DNA of 64,000 nt from Bog-473 sp963838835 (GCA_963838835.1 CAWITA010000030.1:1-64000); one strand, 5' to 3'; numbered from the stretch's first letter, positions 48,852 through 58,297 are shown. Numbers and translations are program-made. Notes: generated from the sequence alone by a model not told the origin.

Positions 48852-50552
48852 GTGACTCTCAGCACCCCGGCGGCGGGCGGTCCGGTCGTGACATCGCTGG
48901 GGGAGGCGATCGCCCGCAACGTCCAACCCGGGGACACGGTCCACGTGATGCTCGGGCACAGCCGGTGGACCGCGGCTGCCCGCGAGCTCGCCCGTCATTT
49001 CTGGGGCACCGACCCGGGGTTCACGCTGGTCATGACGAGCCTCGGTGCTCTCGGCGCCCTCTTCTTCCGAGGTGGCCTCGTCCGCCGGGTCGTCACGGCC
49101 TATTCGGGCAACAGCTTTCCGACCTACACGCCCAACCCGGTGTTCCGGGCGGCCTACGAATCAGGCGACGTCGAGGTGGAGCACTGGTCCATCCTCACGT
49201 TGTCCCAGCGCCTGGAGGCGGCGGCACGCGGTCTGCCCGCGGCGGTGACCGGGTCGCTGGTCGGTTCGTCCATGGCCGCAAACGAGGCCTTCACCGTCGT
49301 CGACTCCCCCTTCGGCCCGCTCGGGCTGCTGGAGCCCCTGACCCCCGACGTCGCAGTCGTGCACGCCGCGGCCGCGGACCCGGCGGGCAACCTCGTCTTC
49401 TCCGAGCCCCTCCTCGATGGTGTCTGGGGCGCCTGGGCAGCCCGGCGTGGTGTCGTGGCGACCGTGGAGCGCGTGCTCGACGACCTCGAGGGACTCGGGC
49501 ACCGGGTACGCGTCCCGGGTCACCGCGTCCTCGCCGTGGTCGAGGCGCCGTACGGCGCTCACCCCGGGGGGTGCTATGCACCGGCCCTGCCGGTCCGCAG
49601 CTACGGGGAGGACATTGCGCACTGGAGCGCGGTCGCCGATGCCGCGGCCAAGGACGAACTCGACGACTACGCGGAGCAGTGGGTGCTCGGGCCGGCGACG
49701 CACGAGGACTACCTCGCCCGCGTGGGCTCGGAGCGGCTCCTGTGGCTCGAGGGTCGCTCCGACCCAATGTCGTGGAAGGCGGATGCCGACGCGAACCCGG
49801 TCGTGGAGGACTCGACCATCACTCCGTGGGAGCACGCGGCGTCGTTGGGGGCGCGCGAAGTGGAGCGGGTCGTCGCCGAGGTGTCGGCCGACGCCGTTCT
49901 GGCGGGCGCGGGAGCGGCCAACTTGGCGGCGTGGGTCGCGGTGGCGCGGGCGAGAGCAGCCGGGAGCAATGTGGTGCTGACCGCTGAGCTCGGATTGTGG
50001 GGCTATCAACCGACACCGGCTGACCCCTACATTTTCAACCAGCGGGTTTTTCCCGCCACGCCGTACCTCTCGGACGCGTCGGCCGTACTGGGCATGGTGA
50101 TCGGTGGCTCGGGCACGACCACGGTGGGATGTCTGGGCGCGGCCGAGGTCGACCGCGACGGGGCCTTGAACTCGACCGAGTTGGCGGGCGGGCGCTTCCT
50201 CGTCGGTTCGGGCGGGGCGAACGACGTGGCCAGTCGGGCGACGGCGTGCGTCGTCGTGACACTGGCCCGTCCAGAACGGCTGCCTGAAACGGTGGCCTAT
50301 ATCACCTCTCCCGGCCAACGCGTGGTGAGCGTGGTCACCGACAAGGGCATCCTGCGGCGCGACGACGGGGTGTTGCGCGTCGCTGCGGTCCCCGACGGGG
50401 ATGGGACGTTGGAAGAGCGGGTGCGCGCGTTCAGCGCGTCCTGCGGGTACGAACCTGACGTGGCCCGCCGAGTTGAGGTGTTGGCGCGGGTGCGACCCGA
50501 CGAGGTGCGAGCGTTGCGCGAGTTCGACCGCCAAAGGTTGTTCTTGGCCTGA
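48852..50552 (+). CDS. CoA-transferase-like protein with both subunits in one chain
   Basis: A 566-residue family I CoA-transferase homologue. The N-terminal half is like the alpha subunit (SLGEAIARNVQPGDTVHVML, GFTLVMTSLGALGALFFRGGL, VGSSMAANEAFTVVDSPFG, DVAVVHAAAADPAGN). The C-terminal half is like the beta subunit (VVLTAELGLWGYQP with a Glu at the usual catalytic position, VGCLGAAEVDRDG, GRFLVGSGGANDVASRA). Glutaconate- and IpdAB-type relatives use two genes. A CoA transfer or ring-opening hydrolysis is possible. GTG at 48852 is preferred to the TTG just before it. It is the first gene after operator site 4 and likely heads the transporter operon. Confidence 0.82.
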   Translation: MTLSTPAAGGPVVTSLGEAIARNVQPGDTVHVMLGHSRWTAAARELARHFWGTDPGFTLVMTSLGALGALFFRGGLVRRVVTAYSGNSFPTYTPNPVFRAAYESGDVEVEHWSILTLSQRLEAAARGLPAAVTGSLVGSSMAANEAFTVVDSPFGPLGLLEPLTPDVAVVHAAAADPAGNLVFSEPLLDGVWGAWAARRGVVATVERVLDDLEGLGHRVRVPGHRVLAVVEAPYGAHPGGCYAPALPVRSYGEDIAHWSAVADAAAKDELDDYAEQWVLGPATHEDYLARVGSERLLWLEGRSDPMSWKADADANPVVEDSTITPWEHAASLGAREVERVVAEVSADAVLAGAGAANLAAWVAVARARAAGSNVVLTAELGLWGYQPTPADPYIFNQRVFPATPYLSDASAVLGMVIGGSGTTTVGCLGAAEVDRDGALNSTELAGGRFLVGSGGANDVASRATACVVVTLARPERLPETVAYITSPGQRVVSVVTDKGILRRDDGVLRVAAVPDGDGTLEERVRAFSASCGYEPDVARRVEVLARVRPDEVRALREFDRQRLFLA

Positions 50553-50734
50553 GGCGACAGAAAACGAGGTTTGCGAACCCGACGCGGGTGCCGAGAGACC
50601 GGATGAGGGTGAGGGAAGAACAGGTCCGAGACGTGATAAAGAGCACGAGGAGCGAAGGAAAGGGCGGAAGGCCCTACAGCTACAGTGACCGGCATCCCGG
50701 GGGGGATGCACCGCAAAGGATGATTGGGGATGGC

Positions 50735-52039
50735 ATGCGTGTGAGACAGGGATTCAGGGCATTGGCGGCAATGGCGCTCGCCGGGACGACGGCACTGGTG
50801 GCCGGCATCGTCACGGCGGCGGGCGGCGCAGCCGCCGCGTCGTCGGCCAGCTCTGCACCCGGTGTGACCTCGAACTCCATCACGGTGGGGACCATCTCGA
50901 CACAAACAGGGGAGCTGGCATCGAACTTCTCGTCCCTCATCTACGGCGAGAAGGCCTACTACCAGTACATCAACGCCCAAGGCGGCGTGAACGGCCGCAA
51001 GATCGACTACAAGTATGCGCTCGATGACGGTGGCAACCCCACGACGTTCAACCAGCTGGCGAACACGCTCATCAACCAGGATCACGTGTTCGCCGTGACG
51101 GGTGTGGCGACTGCGTTCTTCTCGCCCAACCTCTTCGTGGAGTCGGGGATGCCGACCTACGGGTACAACGTCACCGGCAACTGGGCCGGCCCGGCCAACC
51201 TGTTCGCCGCCGGCGGCTCCGTCGAGTACTACCCGGCCGGAGCGCCGGAGGACGCCTATGTGGCGAGGGAGACGCAGAAGAAGCCGTCCATCGCGTTCGT
51301 CGCCTACGGGATCGCAGCGTCGGCGGCCGCGTGCCAGTCGGAGCAGGCCGCCTTGCAGGCCGCCGGTTACGACATCAGCTACTCCGACCTGAAGGTCAGC
51401 TACCCGGGCTCCACCGTGGCGACCGACGTGCAGCGCATGAAGAGCGCCGGTTCCAACATGGTCATCAGCTGCATGGACGTGCAGGGCAACATCAACATGG
51501 CCAGGGCGATCCAGCAGTACGGGGTGAAGATGACACAGGAGTGGTTCAGCGGGAACGACCAGTCGACGCTCAACACCAACGAGAGCCTGATGCAGAACGT
51601 CTACTTCGGCATCTCTCACGTTCCGTTCTCAGCGCCGCAGTCTCTCTACCCCGGCCTCAAGCTGTACGTGACGGAGATGAAGAAGTATGAGCCTGCCTAC
51701 GTCGACGACGAGATCGCCATCCAGGGCTGGGAGTCGGCGGCGCTCTTCGTCCAGGGCGTCAAGATGGCCGGCAACAACCTCACGCAGGCCAACGTGATCA
51801 AGGAGGACAACACCCTCACCGCCTTCACGGCCGGCGGACTGCAGTCCCCGGTCAACTGGAAGAGCGCGGGTCACACCGGCCACGCACCGCCGTACTGCCT
51901 TGCCTACATCAAGGTGGTAGGGGACAAGTACGTGGCTACCCTCAACAAGGGGGAGAACGTCTTCAACTGCTTCGAGTCGATCAGTCCGAAGAAGGACCCG
52001 GTCTTCCCCCTTCCGCCCGGCACGCCGGCCCCCGCCTGA
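50735..52039 (+). CDS. LivK-type ABC transporter substrate-binding protein
   Basis: A 434-residue secreted periplasmic-binding-type protein. The signal peptide is FRALAAMALAGTTALVAGIVTAAGG; no lipobox Cys is seen, which is unusual for a Gram-positive binding protein. Mature part: ITVGTISTQTGELASNFSSL, YYQYINAQGGVNGRKIDYKY, FAVTGVATAFFSPNLFVESGM (branched-chain/amide binding fold I). Two conserved-looking Cys (SAAACQSEQ, VISCMDVQ) may form a disulfide. It feeds the fused permease that follows. ATG 50735 is chosen; 50720 is possible. Confidence 0.92.
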   Translation: MRVRQGFRALAAMALAGTTALVAGIVTAAGGAAAASSASSAPGVTSNSITVGTISTQTGELASNFSSLIYGEKAYYQYINAQGGVNGRKIDYKYALDDGGNPTTFNQLANTLINQDHVFAVTGVATAFFSPNLFVESGMPTYGYNVTGNWAGPANLFAAGGSVEYYPAGAPEDAYVARETQKKPSIAFVAYGIAASAAACQSEQAALQAAGYDISYSDLKVSYPGSTVATDVQRMKSAGSNMVISCMDVQGNINMARAIQQYGVKMTQEWFSGNDQSTLNTNESLMQNVYFGISHVPFSAPQSLYPGLKLYVTEMKKYEPAYVDDEIAIQGWESAALFVQGVKMAGNNLTQANVIKEDNTLTAFTAGGLQSPVNWKSAGHTGHAPPYCLAYIKVVGDKYVATLNKGENVFNCFESISPKKDPVFPLPPGTPAPA

Positions 52040-52094
52040 TCGCGGCGGGCGGATCGGCCAGGACGAGGGTCGGCGAGGACAGCGGGGCACAGGG

Positions 52095-54098
52095 ATGGAG
52101 CAATTCCTCGGGTTCGCGCTCCCCGGCGTCCCTTACGGGTGCACCTACGCGTTGGTTGCGGTCTGCCTCGTCCTGACCTATCAAGCCACCGGCGTGTTCA
52201 ACTTCGCCTTCGGCGCGCAGGCCTTCGCCTCGGCGTTCGTCTTCACCTACCTGACCCAGTACCACGGCTGGTCCGGCTTCGAGGCCTTCCTGCTCTCGGT
52301 AGTGGTCATCGGACCGGCCATGGGGATCGCCTTCGACCGCTTCTTGTTCCGGAGGATCCCGAACTCGAACTCCATGGCGAAGCTGGTGGTCAGCATCGCC
52401 ATGCTGGTCGGGATCCCCTCCATCCTGCCCGTCATCTTCGGCCCCCAGAACCTCGACGCTACGGCAACGATCTTTCCCTTCTTCAACCCGAATGTCGTGT
52501 ACTTCACGATCTTCGGGACGCCGATCAACGGGATCTACCTGGCGACGATCTCGGTCACGGCGGTCGTGTTGATCCTGCTCACCATCCTCATGCGGTGGAC
52601 GAGCCTCGGCCTGCAGATGCGTGGTGCCGTGGAGAGCCGGCGTCTGGTCCAGCTCGACGGGGTGAACGCCAACGGCGTGGTGGAGGTGGCGTGGGTCATC
52701 TCGAGCTTCATGGCGGGCCTGGCCGGTGTGCTTCTGGCCCCGGTCTTCGGCGCTTTCACCGCCGACAACTTCGCCACGCTCACGGTGACCGCGATCGCGG
52801 CGGCGGTGTGGGCGCTCCTGCGGTCAATGCCGGTGGCGGCCGGCGTGGCCGTGCTGATCGGCGTGTCGACCACGGTGCTGCAGGGCTACATCCCGCCCAA
52901 CAGCATCGTCAACGCCGCCGTGGTGCCGGCGTTGCCGTTCCTGGTCATTGTCGCCGCGCTCCTGCTGCTGCCCGGCATGCGCGACCTGGACACGAGCCGC
53001 GACCCCCTGGCGACCATCGACCCCCCACCACCGCCGATCGCGGCGACCACCAGGGCACCCGGCATGGACCGCATCATTCGGATCGGGTGGTGGGCGTTGT
53101 TCGCCGGCTTCTGCGTCTCCATGCTCACCTGGATGCCCGTCACCTGGGCGGGGGTGTTCAACTCGGGCCTCGCCCTCTCCACGGTCCTCCTCTCGGTCAC
53201 GCTGATCACGGGGATGGCCGGGCAGCTCTCGCTGTGCCAGGCCACTTTCGCCGGCATCGGCGCGTTCACGGCCGCCCTGCTCGCAGCGCACCTGGGACTC
53301 AACCTGCTCGTCGGCGGCCTCGTCGGTGCTGCGCTGGCGGCCGTCGTGGCTGTGGTGCTGGCCCTGCTGTCGCTGCGGCTGCGAGGGTTGGGACTGGCAC
53401 TCATGACGCTGGCCGCCGCACTGCTCTTCGACAGCACCGCCTTCAACGAGGTCTATATCACGGGCGGTCCAGAGGGCACGAGCCTGAAGGCAAAGTGGCT
53501 CGGCACAAGCGCGTTCTTCAATTTCGACGGCCACGCCCTGTTCCTGCTCAGCATGGGTGTGCTGATCGTCTGCGTCTTCGTGGTCCTGCTGGTGCGCCGG
53601 GGCACGGTGGGCCGCAACCTGGCCGCCATGCGCGGGAGCGAGACCGCGGCCGCCGGCCTGGGGATCAACCTCTCCTGGCAGCGCATCGTCGTCTTCGCGC
53701 TTTCCGGCGCCATCGCCGGCGTCGGCGGGGTCCTGACTTCCATCCAGCAGCAGCTCGCCACGCCCAACGACTGGAACTACGCCTTCTCCCTGATCTTCGT
53801 GGTGCTCGTCGTCACGACCAGCGTGGGAACGGTGGAGGGGGCCATCCAGGCCGGGATCGGCTTCGTGGTGACCGAGCAGGTCCTGACCTACCTGCCCTCG
53901 CGGCTCGGCGGCCCGAGCCTGACCATCGTCCTCTTCGCCTTCGGCGCCACCACCTACGCCGCGCATCCCGAGGGCGTCCTCGAGTACCAGAAGCGCCGCT
54001 CGACGGCGCGCTTCGAGCGACTCTTGTTCTCGCGGGGATCCGACGACGCCGAGGGGTTCGCCGCGCCCAACATCTCGGCCTCCAAGGCCAATGTCTGA
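52095..54098 (+). CDS. Fused LivH-LivM-type ABC permease
   Basis: A 667-residue membrane protein joining both permeases of a branched-chain-type importer. Residues 1-295 are LivH-like (FALPGVPYGCTYALVAVCLVLTYQATGVFNFAFGA, MRGAVESRRLVQLDGVNAN). Residues 330-640 are LivM-like (LITGMAGQLSLCQATFAGIGAFTAALLA, RGLGLALMTLAAALLF, AAMRGSETAAAGLGI and VRRGTVGRN). About 16-18 membrane helices in total, joined by a proline-rich linker (IDPPPPPIAATT). The stop overlaps the next ATPase gene by eight bases. Fusion keeps a 1:1 ratio of the two halves. Confidence 0.93.
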   Translation: MEQFLGFALPGVPYGCTYALVAVCLVLTYQATGVFNFAFGAQAFASAFVFTYLTQYHGWSGFEAFLLSVVVIGPAMGIAFDRFLFRRIPNSNSMAKLVVSIAMLVGIPSILPVIFGPQNLDATATIFPFFNPNVVYFTIFGTPINGIYLATISVTAVVLILLTILMRWTSLGLQMRGAVESRRLVQLDGVNANGVVEVAWVISSFMAGLAGVLLAPVFGAFTADNFATLTVTAIAAAVWALLRSMPVAAGVAVLIGVSTTVLQGYIPPNSIVNAAVVPALPFLVIVAALLLLPGMRDLDTSRDPLATIDPPPPPIAATTRAPGMDRIIRIGWWALFAGFCVSMLTWMPVTWAGVFNSGLALSTVLLSVTLITGMAGQLSLCQATFAGIGAFTAALLAAHLGLNLLVGGLVGAALAAVVAVVLALLSLRLRGLGLALMTLAAALLFDSTAFNEVYITGGPEGTSLKAKWLGTSAFFNFDGHALFLLSMGVLIVCVFVVLLVRRGTVGRNLAAMRGSETAAAGLGINLSWQRIVVFALSGAIAGVGGVLTSIQQQLATPNDWNYAFSLIFVVLVVTTSVGTVEGAIQAGIGFVVTEQVLTYLPSRLGGPSLTIVLFAFGATTYAAHPEGVLEYQKRRSTARFERLLFSRGSDDAEGFAAPNISASKANV

Positions 54099-54867
54099 CA
54101 CCGCGCCGTTGCTGGTCCTGCGCGGGGTGAGCAAGTCCTTCGGCGGGATCCAGGCCGTGTCCGGCATCACCTTTGACGTGGCCGCGGGGGAGAGCGTGGG
54201 CCTGGTCGGCCCCAACGGCGCCGGCAAGACGACGCTGTTCAATTGCGTGTGCGGGCAGTTGCGACCGGATGGGGGCGACATCGTCTTCGACGGGACGCCC
54301 CTCGCCGGGCTGCCCACCTTCAAGCGGGCCCGCCTCGGTATCGGCCGCACCTACCAGAGGGTGGAGGTGTTCACTGACATGTCGGTGCGGGACCACCTCA
54401 TGGTGGCCGAGCGGGCTCGGCGGGGGGAGGGCCGGCTGTGGCGCGACCTGCTCAACCTGAGCAAGCCGACCCCCGAGGAGGTGGAACGGGTCCAGGCCAC
54501 CTTGGACCTCGTCGGTATCGCGTACCTGGCGGACACCTCGGTCAACGCTCTCGGACTCGGGAACTGTCGCCTGGTCGAGCTGGCCCGTGCGCTGGCCGCC
54601 GAGCCCAAGATCCTGCTGGCCGACGAGCCTTCCTCCGGGCTCGACCTGCACGAGACGGCGGAGGTGGCGGCAGTCCTGCGGACGGTGCAGCGCGAACGGG
54701 ACACCGCTGTCCTCCTGGTCGAGCACGACCTCTCGATGGTGGCCGACGTGGCGGACCGCACGGTCGTGATGGACCTGGGGGCCATGCTCGCCGAAGGCAC
54801 CTTCGACGAGGTCATGGCGGATCCGCTCGTGCGGGAGGCCTATCTCGGGCAGATGGGGATGCTGTGA
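54091..54867 (+). CDS. LivG-type ABC ATPase with degenerate signature
   Basis: A 258-residue ATPase. Walker A: VGLVGPNGAGKTTLFN. Q loop: IGRTYQRVEVF. Walker B: ILLADEPSSGLD. Switch His: LLVEHDLSMV. The usual LSGGQ signature is replaced by LGLGNCRLVELARAL, a variant I associate with some actinobacterial Liv systems. It ends with the LivG-like tail AEGTFDEVMADPLVREAYLG. It overlaps the permease gene by eight bases and ends where the LivF-type gene begins. Confidence 0.92.
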   Translation: MSDTAPLLVLRGVSKSFGGIQAVSGITFDVAAGESVGLVGPNGAGKTTLFNCVCGQLRPDGGDIVFDGTPLAGLPTFKRARLGIGRTYQRVEVFTDMSVRDHLMVAERARRGEGRLWRDLLNLSKPTPEEVERVQATLDLVGIAYLADTSVNALGLGNCRLVELARALAAEPKILLADEPSSGLDLHETAEVAAVLRTVQRERDTAVLLVEHDLSMVADVADRTVVMDLGAMLAEGTFDEVMADPLVREAYLGQMGML

Positions 54868-54915
54868 CGGTCACGATCGACGACGAGGACGACGCGCACG
54901 GCCGACGGCACCGAC

Positions 54916-55653
54916 GTGCTCTCGGTGCGCCACGTCAGCGCCGGCTACGGGCCATACCGCGCCCTGTTCGACGTGTCGTTCCGCGTACCCGAGGGAGGCG
55001 TGGTGGCACTGGTGGGGTCGAACGGCGCGGGAAAGTCCACCGTGGCCCGCACCGTGACCGGGCTCGTGACGGCGACGTCGGGCCAGGTCATCTTCTCCGG
55101 GCGGGACGTCACCGGGCTCCCCGCCTACAAGATCGCCCGGCTGGGCATGGCCCACGTGGTCGAGGGGCGAGGCGTGTTCTCGAGCCTCACGGTCGAGGAG
55201 AATTTCACCCTGGCCTTTCGCCAGCGCGACGGGCGGGGCAAGCTCCACGACAACCTCGAGCGCGCCTACGTCGCCTTCCCCATCCTCGGCGAGCGCCGGC
55301 GCCAGCTCGCGGGCACCCTCTCGGGGGGCCAGCAGCGGCTGCTCTCGCTGGCCAAGGTGCTCGTGGTGCCCTCGAAGGTCCTCGTCGCCGACGAGCTGTC
55401 CCTCGGCCTGGCGCCCGTCGTGGTCGACGCGGTCTACGAGGGGCTCGAGGAGATCAACCGCAATGGCACGGCGCTCGTCGTCGTGGAGCAACAGGTCAAC
55501 CGGGTCCTCCGCTTGGCCAACCGGGCCGTCGTGCTCAACCACGGGAGCGTGGTCTACGAGGGTGACCCCGCCGGTGCCGGCAAGGAGGTCGACGCCCTGA
55601 TTGCCCGCCGCGAGGAGGCGGTGGCCTCGGGCGTCGCCGACGCGAAGCAGTAA
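54916..55653 (+). CDS. LivF-type ABC ATPase
   Basis: A 245-residue ATPase: LSVRHVSAGYGPYRALFDVSF, Walker A VGSNGAGKSTVA, MAHVVEGRGVFSSLTVEEN (the LivF-type VPEGR..F motif), signature LSGGQQRLLSLAKVL, Walker B VLVADELSLGLAP and VEQQVNRVL. The given start is a GTG at 54916, but a GTG at 54864 overlapping the LivG stop (GTGA) probably was the true start: reading from it gives VTVTIDDEDD before a one-base shift into ARTADGTDVLSV. It couples uptake to ATP hydrolysis with the LivG-type protein. Confidence 0.92.
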   Translation: MLSVRHVSAGYGPYRALFDVSFRVPEGGVVALVGSNGAGKSTVARTVTGLVTATSGQVIFSGRDVTGLPAYKIARLGMAHVVEGRGVFSSLTVEENFTLAFRQRDGRGKLHDNLERAYVAFPILGERRRQLAGTLSGGQQRLLSLAKVLVVPSKVLVADELSLGLAPVVVDAVYEGLEEINRNGTALVVVEQQVNRVLRLANRAVVLNHGSVVYEGDPAGAGKEVDALIARREEAVASGVADAKQ

Positions 55654-55703
55654 GCAGCGAGCGGGCGCCTCGACAGACACGGGCACCCAGAGGAGGCATC
55701 GAC

Positions 55704-56885
55704 ATGAGAGAACCGGTCATCGTCGACGTCGTACGCACGACGTTCGGCAAACGGGGCGGTGCGCTGGCGAACTGGCATCCCGCGGACCTCCTCGGGTTCG
55801 CCCTCACGACGCTCCTGGCGCGGACCGGCGTCGACCCCGAGCGCGTCGACGACGTCATCGCCGGTTGTGTCAGCCAGGTGGGCGAGCAGAGCACCAACAT
55901 CGCCCGCAACGGCTGGGTCTCGGCCGGGCTGCCCCAGGTCGTGCCGGCCACCACCGTCGACCGCCAGTGCGGCTCCTCCCAGCAGGCGGTTCATTTCGCC
56001 GCCGCCGGAGTGGCGGCGGGCCACTACGACCTGGTCATCGCGTGCGGGGTCGAGGTCATGAGCCGGGTCCCGCTGGCGTCCAACGCGCGGGGCGGGGTGG
56101 GACCCTTCCCACCGTCATTCCTCGAGCAGGTGGACGGGCGCCTCTGGACCCAGTTCCGGGTCAGCCAGGTCCTGGCCGATCGGTACGGGATCACGAGGGA
56201 GGAGATGGACGCCTATGCCCTCGAGTCGCACCGCCGCGCCGCGGCCAGCTGGGACAGCGGACACTTCGAACGCGAAGCCGTCGCGGTGCCGATCAAGGCC
56301 GAAGATGGGAGCCTGACCGGGGAGTTCCTGCGCGTCGACGAGGGCATCCGACGCACCTCCACCGCCGAGGCGCTCGCCGCGCTGCCGCCGGCGCAACACT
56401 GGGAGCCCGACACGGCCCTCGACATCACCGCCGGCAACTCGTCACAGACAACCGACGGCGCGGCCGCCATGCTCATCGCCGACCGGTCGGTCGCCGAGGC
56501 GCTCGGCCTCCCGATCCGTGCCCGCTTCGCGCACTTCGCCGTGACGGCGGAGGACGCCGCCATCGTGCTGTCTGCTCCCGTGCCGGTGACCCACAAGCTC
56601 CTCCAGCGTTCGGGGATGAAGGTCGACGAGTTCGACGCGGTGGAGTGCAACGAGGCCTTCGCCGCCATCGCCCTCATGTGGCAGAAGGAGTTCTCCTACG
56701 ACCCCGAACGCTTCAATCCCCGTGGCGGCGCCATCGCCATCGGTCATCCGTTGGGCGCCAGTGGCGTTCGCCTGATGGGCACGCTGTTGAACCACCTGGA
56801 GGCGACCGGCGGTCGCTTCGGCTACCAGACGATGTGCGAGGGCGGCGGCCAGGCCAACGGCACCGTCATTGAGCGGCTCGGCTGA
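55704..56885 (+). CDS. Thiolase (acetyl-CoA acyltransferase)
   Basis: A 393-residue thiolase. Nucleophile Cys89 (VDRQCGSSQQAVHF), His348 (IAIGHPLGASG) and proton-shuttle Cys378 (MCEGGGQANGT) are all present. NGWVSAGLPQVVPATTVD and VECNEAFAAIAL are typical of degradative (type I/FadA-like) enzymes. It cleaves 3-oxoacyl-CoA to acetyl- or propionyl-CoA in the last step of beta-oxidation. The ATG at 55704 follows AGAGGAGGC. It is 50 bases after the LivF-type gene on the same strand, so it probably belongs to the same operon. It overlaps the convergent DUF3817 gene by 20 bases. Confidence 0.95.
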   Translation: MREPVIVDVVRTTFGKRGGALANWHPADLLGFALTTLLARTGVDPERVDDVIAGCVSQVGEQSTNIARNGWVSAGLPQVVPATTVDRQCGSSQQAVHFAAAGVAAGHYDLVIACGVEVMSRVPLASNARGGVGPFPPSFLEQVDGRLWTQFRVSQVLADRYGITREEMDAYALESHRRAAASWDSGHFEREAVAVPIKAEDGSLTGEFLRVDEGIRRTSTAEALAALPPAQHWEPDTALDITAGNSSQTTDGAAAMLIADRSVAEALGLPIRARFAHFAVTAEDAAIVLSAPVPVTHKLLQRSGMKVDEFDAVECNEAFAAIALMWQKEFSYDPERFNPRGGAIAIGHPLGASGVRLMGTLLNHLEATGGRFGYQTMCEGGGQANGTVIERLG

Positions 56886-57243
56886 CCGGCTCCTCGGGCT
56901 CGCCTGCTTGCGCGGCCAGCAGGGGCTGGATCTTGCGGGTCACGACGAGCCACTCGACGACGAACGTCAGCCCCGGTATCAGCCCGGCCAGGAACATGAG
57001 GAGGATCCACGGAATGTGGAGCCGCGCCTTGAGCGCGAGGAAGCCGGCCATGATGAGGTAGACGATGTAGAGATAGCCGTGGCCCACACCGAAGATGGCG
57101 AGCTCGAGCTTGAAGCTCCCCACGCCCGCGAGATGCAGGAAGAAGAAGAAAAACAGCGGGATGATCAGCACGCCGACGATGTTGGCCATGAGCTGATAGC
57201 GGAAGAGCGCCCCCTTCAGGCCGCGTTCGGTGAGCCGCCTCAC
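56866..57243 (-). CDS. DUF3817-type integral membrane protein
   Basis: A 125-residue membrane protein with a GTG start that overlaps the previous stop by four bases (GTGA). Three helices: LMANIVGVLIIPLFFFFFLH, LAIFGVGHGYLYIVYLIMAGF and IPWILLMFLAGLIPGLTFVVEWLVV. GxGHGxLYxxY is the family motif. The role is unknown, although similar proteins are common in actinobacteria. It runs into the end of the thiolase gene on the other strand. Confidence 0.85.
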   Translation of the reverse strand: MRRLTERGLKGALFRYQLMANIVGVLIIPLFFFFFLHLAGVGSFKLELAIFGVGHGYLYIVYLIMAGFLALKARLHIPWILLMFLAGLIPGLTFVVEWLVVTRKIQPLLAAQAGEPEEPVSRAAQ

Positions 57244-57690
57244 GGGAAGCGGCGGACGACGACCGACTCTCGGTGGCGCCACGTCTTGGGGCCCTGGCTC
57301 GCCAACTCGGCCAGGCGGGCGTTGTAGGCCGCGAGCTCCGGGTCCGCCTCGTCGGCGGCCACAGCCGGTGCCTCGGCGTCGAGGCCGGCCGAGGAGGGCG
57401 AGGTGGCCTCAGGTGAACCCTGGGTTGCCACGGCAGCCTGCGTCTGCCGACGCGTGCCCTTGAGGCCCGACGTTCTCGTAGTCGGTGTGGATGAGCATCC
57501 ACCAGAAGTACAGGCCGAGCAGCCCGAAGACGGGCCACATGACGGAGTAGAAGTAGCTGAGCTGGTTGCCGTCCTCGGCCCGGTTGATCTGCCACCACGC
57601 CGCGAGCGCGCAACCCGGGACGAACACCAGCACGGCGAGGTGCAGCGAGATGGCCCGTCCGGACAACCACCGTTCACGCACGGCGGCCAT
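57240..57690 (-). CDS. Two-helix membrane protein coupled to DUF3817, one frameshift
   Basis: About 149 residues. MAAVRERWLSGRAISLHLAVLVFVPGCALAAWWQINRA gives one helix, and YFYSVMWPVFGLLGLYFWWMLIHTDYE a second. This pair of segments recurs in actinobacterial membrane proteins next to DUF3817. After a shift near 57465 the tail reads LAAYNARLAELASQGPKTWRHRE, a plausible soluble end. The stop overlaps the DUF3817 start. The function is unknown. Confidence 0.7.
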
Positions 57691-57737
57691 GCTACCGGCC
57701 CCCGATCGACCCAGGACTTCGCCGCTAGCCTGGATCG

Positions 57738-58251
57738 GTGCTCTCTGCGGTGACCCGTCCCGACCCGCCGTTGACCGGTGACGAGCGGACGATGTTGACG
57801 GTATGGCTGGACTACCAGCGGGCCACGTTGCTGTGGAAGTGCGAGGAGCTCGACGGTGCGGCGCTCGTGCGCCACGGTGTGCCGCCGTCCTCGCTCACCC
57901 TCCTCGGCCTGGTGCGCCACATGACCCTCGTGGAGTGGTGGTGGTTCGACCACATCTTCACCGGGAGCACTTCACCGGAGCCGTTCTCGACGAAAGAGGA
58001 CCGCGACGCCGACTTCAACGACCTCGACCCGGCCCGGGCGATGGCCGACCTCGACCTGTTCCAGCGCCAGTGCGACGTCTCACGGGCGATCGTCGCCGTT
58101 GCGCCGGGCCTCGACACGCTCGCGGTCGTCGACCGAGAAGCCGCCCCTGTCCCTCCGCTGGATCATGGTCCACATGATCGAGGAGTACGCACGCCACAAC
58201 GGGCATGCCGATCTGCTGCGCGAGCAGATCGACGGCGCCGTGGGGGAGTGA
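57738..58251 (+). CDS. DinB-family (DUF664-type) protein, one frameshift
   Basis: About 170 residues. MLTVWLDYQRATLLWKCEEL, SSLTLLGLVRHMTLVEWWWFD and FQRQCDVSRAIVA match the DinB four-helix bundle, with metal His in LVRHMT. A one-base shift near 58138 leads to LRWIMVHMIEEYARHNGHADLLREQIDG, which supplies the last metal His pair and ends at TGA 58251. DinB proteins act as thiol-dependent transferases (mycothiol, bacillithiol), so a mycothiol-dependent detoxification role is possible. Confidence 0.85.
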
Positions 58252-58297
58252 GCGCCCGGGACGGCGGGACGGACGCCGCCGACGCGGCTCTCCGGGC

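Noticed and set aside
52824..54350. Long open frame on the minus strand across the permease gene, rich in Arg, Gly, Asp and Gln
   Set aside because: It is antisense to a clear LivHM fusion, has no recognisable domain and reflects high third-position GC.
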